From Antribacter soli (lineage in GTDB: Bacteria; Actinomycetota; Actinomycetes; Actinomycetales; Cellulomonadaceae), in the NCBI RefSeq assembly GCF_021568775.1, contig NZ_JAKGSG010000064.1, forward strand, positions 1-54,361: 54,361 nucleotides of DNA. Direction: 5' to 3'. Shown here piece by piece: positions 48,585 through 54,361 of the stretch. Within the stretch, counting starts at the first letter, position 1, and every line of letters starts with the position of its first letter. The position numbers and the translations under genes were made by a program. The notes beneath the pieces were generated by a model, which saw only the letters and a list, made by a program, of their open reading frames with translations, had not been told where the DNA came from and did no database searches.

Positions 48585-49801
48585 CGGGAGAACTGATGGA
48601 CGCGGAGCGCACCCGGGTCGTCGTGGTGGGCGGCGGGCCGGCCGGCCTGCTGCTGTCGCACCTGCTCGCCGCGGACGGCGTGGACCACGTGGTCCTGGAG
48701 GCCCGGACCCGCACGGAGATCGAGAACACCCACCGTGCGGGCATCCTCGAGGCTGCCTCCGTGCAGACCCTCGTCGACGCGGGTCTCGACCGGGTCCTGC
48801 GCGAGGGCGACCGGCACGGCGGCATCGACCTGCGGTTCGACGGGGAGATGCACCACATCGACCTCGACGCGCTGACGGGGAGGTCGGTCTGGCTCTACCC
48901 ACAGACGCAGGTCTTCAAGGACCTCGCCGACAAGCGGGCGGCCGACGGCGGCGACGTCCGCTACGGCGCTCGCGTCACCGAGGTGCTCGACCTCGACACC
49001 GCGGAGCCGAGCGTCGTCTACGAGCTCGACGGCGTGGTCCGCAGGCTGCGTGCCGACATCGTGGTCGGTGCCGACGGGTCGCGCTCGGTCTGCCGGCACC
49101 TCCTGCCCGAGTCGGTCCGCCGCTCCTATTCGACCGAGTACCCGTACGCCTGGTTCGGCGTCATCGTCGAGGCGCCCCGATCCGCGCCCGAGCTGGTCTA
49201 CACCGCGTCCGAGCACGGCTTCGCGCTGGTGTCCCAGCGCACGCCCACCCATCAGCGGCTCTACTTCCAGTGCTCGCCCGACGAGGACCCGGCGGGCTGG
49301 AGCGACGAGCAGATCTGGGCCGAGCTGCAGCGCCGCGTCGCGGGGCCGGACGGCTTCGCCCTCAAGGAGGGGCCGGTCGAGGAGCGTGCCGTGCTGCGCT
49401 TCCGGTCGTCCGTCGTCGAGCCGGTCCGGCACGGGCGGATGCTGCTCGTCGGCGACGCCGCGCACACCGTCCCGCCGACCGGCGCGAAGGGGCTGAACCT
49501 GGCCCTGGCCGACGTCGTGCTGCTGCACGACGTGCTGTCGACCTGGTTCGCCCGCGGCGACGCCGCGCACGAGGAGCTGCTCGACGAGTACGGCGTGCGC
49601 GCCGCGCACCGCGTGTGGCGGGCGCAGCACTTCTCCGCGTGGATGAGCCGGATGCTGCACTCGCACCCGGGCGAGTCCGGCTTCGAGGCGCGACGCCGCG
49701 TCGCGGAGCTGCGGACGCTCGTGGAGTCGGAGGCGGGCCGCCGGTTCCTCGCGGAGGGCTACACGGGCTGGGGCCCGATCATCACGGAGGGAGCGAAGTG
49801 A
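48581..49801 (+). CDS. pobA: 4-Hydroxybenzoate 3-monooxygenase
   Basis: A 406-residue FAD aromatic hydroxylase: VVVVGGGPAGLLLSHLL for FAD, GADGSRS, and GDAAHTVPPTGAKGLNLALAD. NTHRAGILEA and the C-terminal RMLHSHPGESGFE region match PobA. It hydroxylates 4-hydroxybenzoate to protocatechuate. ATG 48581 overlaps the pcaJ stop; ATG 48596 (MDAERT) is also possible. Confidence 0.93.
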   Translation: MTGELMDAERTRVVVVGGGPAGLLLSHLLAADGVDHVVLEARTRTEIENTHRAGILEAASVQTLVDAGLDRVLREGDRHGGIDLRFDGEMHHIDLDALTGRSVWLYPQTQVFKDLADKRAADGGDVRYGARVTEVLDLDTAEPSVVYELDGVVRRLRADIVVGADGSRSVCRHLLPESVRRSYSTEYPYAWFGVIVEAPRSAPELVYTASEHGFALVSQRTPTHQRLYFQCSPDEDPAGWSDEQIWAELQRRVAGPDGFALKEGPVEERAVLRFRSSVVEPVRHGRMLLVGDAAHTVPPTGAKGLNLALADVVLLHDVLSTWFARGDAAHEELLDEYGVRAAHRVWRAQHFSAWMSRMLHSHPGESGFEARRRVAELRTLVESEAGRRFLAEGYTGWGPIITEGAK

Positions 49802-50685
49802 GCACCACGGAAGCGGCACACGCTGCGCTGCACCAGGGCCCGGGCGAGGTGGCGGACGAGACCGCCGCCGAGCCGGAGGCGCCCGACACGCGGCTCGACC
49901 TCGCGGCGGAGCCGCAGGAGAAGCTCACGGCGGAGATCCGGCGGATCCACGCCGAGTACCGAGCCGCACGCGCAGCGGGCGCGCCCGAGGAGACGAGCGC
50001 GCGCCTCGACTTCCCGCCGTACCGCAGCTCGCTGCTGCGGCACCCGACGAAGTCGCTGGAGCTCGCGGACCCCGAGACGATCGAGCTGTACGCGCCGGTG
50101 TTCGGCGAGCGGGACATCAGCCCGCTCGAGGCAGACCTGACGATCCAGCACAACGGCGAGCCGATCGGCGAGCGCATCACGGTGCGCGGCCGCGTGGTCG
50201 ACGGCGAGGGCCGTCCCGTGCGCCGTCAGCTCGTCGAGCTCTGGCAGGCGAACGCCGCGGGGCGCTACATGCACAAGCGCGACCAGCACCCGGCACCGCT
50301 CGACCCGAACTTCACGGGTGTGGGCCGCATGCTCACCGACGACGACGGCTGGTACCAGTTCCAGACCATCAAGCCGGGCCCGTACCCCTGGAAGAACCAC
50401 TTCAAGGCGTGGCGGCCCGCGCACATCCACTTCTCCCTGTTCGGGACGGACTTCACGCAGCGCCTCGTCACCCAGATGTACTTCCCGGGCGACCCGCTGT
50501 TCCCCCTCGACCCGATCTTCCAGACCATCCCGGACGAGGCGGCGCGCGAGCGGCTGATCGCCACGTACGACCACGACCTGACGACGCACGAGTGGGCCAC
50601 CGGGTACCGGTGGGACATCGTGCTCTCGGGCTCGCAGCGCACGGTGTTCGAGCAGGACCGGCCCGAGGAGGGCGACGATGAGTGA
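49798..50685 (+). CDS. pcaH: Protocatechuate 3,4-dioxygenase beta subunit
   Basis: A 295-residue intradiol dioxygenase beta chain. The Fe(III) ligands are visible as Tyr in GRYMHKRDQ, Tyr in KPGPYPWKN, and two His in RPAHIHFS. The N-terminus has about 40 extra acidic/Ala-rich residues compared with the usual ~240-residue subunit. GTG 49798 overlaps pobA by four bases. It forms the ring-cleaving enzyme with PcaG. Confidence 0.94.
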   Translation: MSTTEAAHAALHQGPGEVADETAAEPEAPDTRLDLAAEPQEKLTAEIRRIHAEYRAARAAGAPEETSARLDFPPYRSSLLRHPTKSLELADPETIELYAPVFGERDISPLEADLTIQHNGEPIGERITVRGRVVDGEGRPVRRQLVELWQANAAGRYMHKRDQHPAPLDPNFTGVGRMLTDDDGWYQFQTIKPGPYPWKNHFKAWRPAHIHFSLFGTDFTQRLVTQMYFPGDPLFPLDPIFQTIPDEAARERLIATYDHDLTTHEWATGYRWDIVLSGSQRTVFEQDRPEEGDDE

Positions 50686-51250
50686 CGTTCTCCGGCCGAC
50701 CCCCGGCCAGACCGTCGGCCCGTTCTTCGGCTATGCGCTGCCGTACGAGCGCGGGAACGAGATCGTCGAGCCCGGCACGCCGGGCGCGGTCCGCGTGCAC
50801 GGCACCGTGTCCGACGGCGCGGGCGCACCGATCCCCGACGCCCTCGTCGAGATCTGGGGCGCCGCGCCCGACGGCTCGGTGGTGCAGCGCAGCGGCTCTC
50901 TCCTGCGGGACGGCCTGTTCACCGGCTGGGGCCGTGCGGCGACCGACCGCGAGGGCGGCTACTGGTTCCGCACGCTCGAGCCAGGTCCGGTCGAGCCCGG
51001 CACGGCGCCGTTCTACGCGGTGGTGGTGTTCTCCCGCGGTCTGACGGACCGCCTGTTCACCCGGGCCTACGTGCCCTCGGAGGCGCGGGAGACCGACGCG
51101 TTCCTGGGCAGGCTGGGCGACCGGCGTCGTACGTTGGAGGCGGTGCGCGAGCCCGACGGCTCCCTCCGCTTCGACATCCGGCTCCAGGGAGAGGACGAGA
51201 CGGTGTTCCTGGACTACACGCCGGCGCCGGGCGACGCTGCCCGTGCCTGA
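50678..51250 (+). CDS. pcaG: Protocatechuate 3,4-dioxygenase alpha subunit
   Basis: A 190-residue alpha chain: PTPGQTVGPFFGYALPY at the start, then GAGAPIPDALVEIWGA, and PFYAVVVFSRGLTDRLFTRAY. Alpha subunits lack the iron tyrosines, as here. It overlaps pcaH by eight bases. Confidence 0.94.
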   Translation: MSDVLRPTPGQTVGPFFGYALPYERGNEIVEPGTPGAVRVHGTVSDGAGAPIPDALVEIWGAAPDGSVVQRSGSLLRDGLFTGWGRAATDREGGYWFRTLEPGPVEPGTAPFYAVVVFSRGLTDRLFTRAYVPSEARETDAFLGRLGDRRRTLEAVREPDGSLRFDIRLQGEDETVFLDYTPAPGDAARA

Positions 51251-52496
51251 CCTGGGCCTGCTCACCCCGGGCGCGGACCTGGCGCCGGGCTCGGCCGCCG
51301 TCGTCACCGACGACGTGGCGGTCCTGCGCGCGATGCTCGCGGCCGAGGTCGCGTGGGTCGAGGCGCAGGCCGCCTGTGGCCTGGTCGGTCCCGGCACGGC
51401 TGCGGCGGTGCGAGCCGCCGCGGCCGCCCTGCTGCCCGACGACGCACGCGCGGGGGCCGAGGAGCTCGTCGCAGCCGTCGCACGCGAGGCCGCCGCGACG
51501 GGGAACCCCGTCGTCCCGCTGCTGGCGCGGCTGCGGCCGGCCGTGGGGAAGCTCGACCCCGCGGCGACCGCTGCGCTCCACAGAGGACTGACCAGCCAGG
51601 ACGTGGTCGACACGGCCTTGGTCCTCGTCGTGCGCGGCGCGGCCGCCGCCGTGGCGGCCGACCTCGGCAGGGTGCGAGCCGCCCTGACCCGGCTGGCCCG
51701 CGAGCACCGCTCGACGCCGGCCCTGGCCCGCACGCTCGCGCAGGCGGCCGTGCCCACCACGTTCGGCGCCCGGGTTGCGGGCTGGCTGCAGGCGGTCGCC
51801 GAGGCGGACGACCGCCTCGCCGCCGAGGCTGCCGCCCTGCCCGTCTCGTACGGGGGCGCGGCGGGCACGCTGGACGCCGTGCCCGCGGACCGGTTCGCCC
51901 TCGTGGACGCCTGGGGCGCGGCGCTCGGGCTGCCCGTCACCGCGGGCCCCTGGCACGTCACGCGGTTCCCCGTGGAACGCGCCGCCGCGGCGCTCGCCGG
52001 GGTATGCGCGGCGCTCGGCACCGTCGCCTCCGACGTGCTGCAGGGCGCGCGCCCCGAGTCGGGAGAGCTCCGGGAGCCGTCCGCCCCGGGCCGGGGTGCC
52101 TCCTCGACCATGGCCCACAAGCGCAACCCGGTCCTGTCGGTGCTGCTGCGCCGCTCGGCGCTCGCTGCCCCACCGCTCGTCGCGCAGGTCTTCACCGCCG
52201 CCGGCCTGGCCGTGGACGAGCGGCCCGACGGTGCCTGGCACGCCGAGTGGCCCGCCCTGCGAGACCTGGCCCGGCACGCGGTCGCCTCGGCGCACCTCGC
52301 GGCCGAGCTGCTCGAGGGCCTGACGTTCGACCGGGCGGCCGCCGCCCGCAACCTGGATCTGTACCTCGGCGAGGTTGCCGGGGGAGGCGAGCGACCGGCG
52401 TCGGGCAGCGAGGCCGGGCCCGGGCGAGACACGGGCGCCGCCGAGGCCGTGGTGGACCGCGTGCTGGCGCGCTACGCCGGCCCGCCGCCCGCGTGA
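51243..52496 (+). CDS. pcaB: 3-Carboxy-cis,cis-muconate cycloisomerase
   Basis: A 417-residue member of the fumarase/aspartase superfamily with LTSQDVVDTALVL and the signature GASSTMAHKRNP. It lactonises 3-carboxymuconate. GTG 51243 overlaps pcaG by eight bases. The C-terminal 40 residues are Gly/Ser-rich and probably flexible. Confidence 0.92.
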   Translation: MPDLGLLTPGADLAPGSAAVVTDDVAVLRAMLAAEVAWVEAQAACGLVGPGTAAAVRAAAAALLPDDARAGAEELVAAVAREAAATGNPVVPLLARLRPAVGKLDPAATAALHRGLTSQDVVDTALVLVVRGAAAAVAADLGRVRAALTRLAREHRSTPALARTLAQAAVPTTFGARVAGWLQAVAEADDRLAAEAAALPVSYGGAAGTLDAVPADRFALVDAWGAALGLPVTAGPWHVTRFPVERAAAALAGVCAALGTVASDVLQGARPESGELREPSAPGRGASSTMAHKRNPVLSVLLRRSALAAPPLVAQVFTAAGLAVDERPDGAWHAEWPALRDLARHAVASAHLAAELLEGLTFDRAAAARNLDLYLGEVAGGGERPASGSEAGPGRDTGAAEAVVDRVLARYAGPPPA

Positions 52497-52525
52497 CAGC
52501 ACCACCGTCCACGAAAGGAACCCTC

Positions 52526-53782
52526 ATGTCTCATCCCGCCCTCGGCGCCGTCAGATTCGCCGTGCGGGACGCCTCGCGCCCGCTCGTGGTGGTCGGGCCG
52601 TCGCTCGGCACGTCGGTCGAGGCGCTGTGGCAGGACGCGGCGGCGCTGCTGACCGACGACATGGACGTCCTCGGCTGGGACCTGCCGGGGCACGGCACGT
52701 CGCCGGCCCTGGACGACCCGGCGTCGTACGAGGGGATGACCTTCGAGGCGATCGTGAAGGGCGTGCTCGAGGTCGTGGCGCGGGCCCAGGCCGAGCGGGG
52801 GGACGTGGGGGCGCCGTTCTGGTTCGCGGGCGTGTCCGCCTCGGGAGCCGTGGGCCTGCGGCTGCTGCTCGACGCGCCGGAGCGCGTCGCCGGGGCGGCC
52901 CTGATCTGCACCGGCGCGCGCATCGGCACTCCGGAGGGGTGGCACGAGCGGGCCGACCTCGTGGCCGCCGCCGGCACGCCCACCCAGGTGAGCGGCTCCG
53001 CGGAGCGCTGGTTCGCGCCGGGCTTCGTCGCGGCACAGCCGCAGGTAGCGACGCGCCTCCTGGCGTCCCTGCAGGTCGCGGACCGCTTCGCCTACGCCGC
53101 GGTGTGCCGCGCGCTCGCCTCGTTCGACGTGCGGGACCGGCTCGGCGAGATCACCGCGCCGGTCGTCGCGGTCGCGGGTGGCCACGACAGGCCGACGCCC
53201 GTGGCGTCGCTCGAGGAGATCGCGGCGGGTGTGCCCGGGGCCACCCTGACCGTCCTCGGCGACGTGGCGCACCTGGCGCCCGCGGAGGCTCCGGCAGAGG
53301 TTGCGGAGGCGGTTCGCCGCCTGGTCGGCCTGGTCCCACCGCTGCCCGACGACGTCGCGGTCGCCTCGGGCGCGCCCGTCACCGTCGCCCCAGGAGGCCG
53401 GACAGCTGCGGAGGCGCACGCGGAGGGCATGGCGGTGCGCCGCGCGGTCCTGTCCGATGCGCACGTCGACCGTGCCTCCGCCCGCACGACGGCTTTCACG
53501 GCCGACTTCCAGGACCTCATCACGCGGTACGCGTGGGGCGAGATCTGGACGCGGCCCGGGCTCGACCGCCGCATGCGCTCCGCCGTGACGCTGACGGCCC
53601 TGGTGGCCGGCGGGCACTGGGACGAGCTCGCCATGCACGTGCGTGCCGCCCGGCGCAACGGGCTGAGCGTGGAGGAGATCGGCGAGGTGCTGCTGCAGAC
53701 CGCGATCTACTGCTCGGTGCCGACGGCGAACCACGCGTTCGCGGTGGCGCAGGCCGTCCTGGCCGAGGACGGGGAGATCTGA
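52526..53782 (+). CDS. pcaL: Fused 3-oxoadipate enol-lactonase / 4-carboxymuconolactone decarboxylase
   Basis: A 418-residue fusion. Residues 1-270 are an alpha/beta-hydrolase (PcaD) with the nucleophile motif GVSASG and the DLPGHG strand. Residues about 285-418 are a carboxymuconolactone decarboxylase (PcaC): RTTAFTADFQDLITRYAWGEIW and RNGLSVEEIGEVLLQTAIYCSVP. The PcaC activity precedes PcaD chemically; fusion as PcaL is common in actinomycetes. ATG 52526 follows GAAAGGAA. It is the last gene of the pca operon. Confidence 0.93.
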   Translation: MSHPALGAVRFAVRDASRPLVVVGPSLGTSVEALWQDAAALLTDDMDVLGWDLPGHGTSPALDDPASYEGMTFEAIVKGVLEVVARAQAERGDVGAPFWFAGVSASGAVGLRLLLDAPERVAGAALICTGARIGTPEGWHERADLVAAAGTPTQVSGSAERWFAPGFVAAQPQVATRLLASLQVADRFAYAAVCRALASFDVRDRLGEITAPVVAVAGGHDRPTPVASLEEIAAGVPGATLTVLGDVAHLAPAEAPAEVAEAVRRLVGLVPPLPDDVAVASGAPVTVAPGGRTAAEAHAEGMAVRRAVLSDAHVDRASARTTAFTADFQDLITRYAWGEIWTRPGLDRRMRSAVTLTALVAGGHWDELAMHVRAARRNGLSVEEIGEVLLQTAIYCSVPTANHAFAVAQAVLAEDGEI

Positions 53783-54361
53783 ACGAAAAATTACCTGTCC
53801 GTGGTGGGCTTGCCGGTTTCTTGACGAGTTCGGCGCTCTGCGGGGATGGTCACGATGTGCGACTGGCGTCCGCGTGGTCCCTCGGGGCGCGAAAGTGGTC
53901 GCCTCTTGGGGGAAATGGCCTCTGCCAGGGCCGATGTGGTGGGCGCCACTGCCCGGCGGCTTTGACCCGGGCTGCAGGCTCGCGTACTGTTCTCGATGTC
54001 AGCCCGACAGGCCGACGGACAACCGAGAGATCGGGTGGCCGCGCCGGGGCTGGAAATCCCCTCCGAAACATCGGGTAGCATTGCGCCCCGAGCTTCGGAA
54101 AGGGAGCCGGATTTACGCCGGCGGTTCTTCTCCGAAAGATTCTGAGAATCGGACGGATTTGACCGGCCGAGAGAATCTGGTAAGCTTGAGAGGTTGCCCC
54201 GGACGGGGGCCGGAACGCAAGAGTGTCCGGTTCTTGACGGTGTGCGTCGGTTGTTTGAGAACTCAACAGTGTGCTTGATAGTCAATGCCAAATTTTTGTC
54301 CTCGTTTGGCTGGTGCGGCTGGGGGCTGGCTTTGTGGCTGGTTTCTGGTTGTGCTGGTTGA
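53783..54361 (+). promoter_or_regulatory. rRNA operon promoter region and pre-16S leader
   Basis: No gene in this stretch. It contains promoter-like pairs TTGACC (53962-53967)-17-TACTGT (53985-53990) and TTGACC (54159-54164)-16-TAAGCT (54181-54186). A further TAGCAT (54076-54081) has no good -35. From about 54250 the sequence TTGTTTGAGAACTCAACAGT and TGCCAAATTTTT resembles the pre-16S processing/antitermination leader of actinobacterial rrn operons. The 16S gene should begin just beyond the window. No clear terminator for pcaL is seen. Confidence 0.75.

Overview
The window looks like chromosomal DNA from a high-GC actinomycete. The most likely home is Micrococcales, around Cellulomonadaceae or Promicromonosporaceae. 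This is inferred from gene content: a conservon (cvnABCD), a bacterial proteasome activator, fused mrpAB, many GTG starts, and many start codons 6-8 nt after a -10 box with no ribosome site (leaderless mRNAs). The genus is not proven.

Layout. 0-8 kb: a hairpin repeat, a TetR regulator divergent from a DinB-like protein, an unknown gene with a paralog at 16.7 kb, a pirin, then a compact unit made of a Nudix-type regulator divergent from SPFH and NAD-kinase-like genes. Two identical-format palindromes sit on the core promoter of that unit. 8.2-15.2 kb: an accessory stretch whose boundaries carry copies of a tRNA-Gly 3' end plus its terminator. It holds a TPR-LuxR regulator, an ABM-like protein, a membrane GGDEF protein with a relaxase-like C-terminus, a four-repeat secreted protein, a DUF6584-like protein and a lipoprotein. 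15.3-25 kb: a TM2 protein, dCTP deaminase, the second unknown paralog, a complete Mrp Na+/H+ antiporter operon (AB fused, then C-G) and an EamA transporter. 25-31 kb: proteasome activator Bpa, a second copy of the hairpin repeat, and a gallate-type lower pathway (galB-galC-galD plus a VOC-fold extradiol dioxygenase) divergent from a GntR/FCD regulator with a perfect 30-bp palindrome, then a quinone reductase.

31-39.7 kb: a conservon (giant sensor kinase, roadblock protein, DUF742 protein, GTPase), three tRNAs (Ser-TGA, Ser-GCT, Arg-ACG) and a GMC oxidoreductase with a cysteine cluster. 40-45 kb: an SsuABC-like importer with two tandem solute-binding proteins, two permeases and one ATPase. 45-53.8 kb: a complete 4-hydroxybenzoate/protocatechuate 3,4-cleavage operon (pcaR-pcaF-pcaI-pcaJ-pobA-pcaH-pcaG-pcaB-pcaL). 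The window ends in the multi-promoter leader of an rRNA operon; the 16S gene itself lies beyond the edge.

How the genes fit together. The pca operon takes 4-hydroxybenzoate to succinate and acetyl-CoA through beta-ketoadipate. The gal genes process the product of a meta-cleavage to pyruvate and oxaloacetate. The ABC importer upstream of pcaR may feed these routes, but its substrate cannot be read from sequence. The strongest candidates for undescribed biology are the palindrome-controlled Nudix/SPFH/NAD-kinase-like unit and the GGDEF/relaxase-like fusion inside the tRNA-Gly-bounded region.
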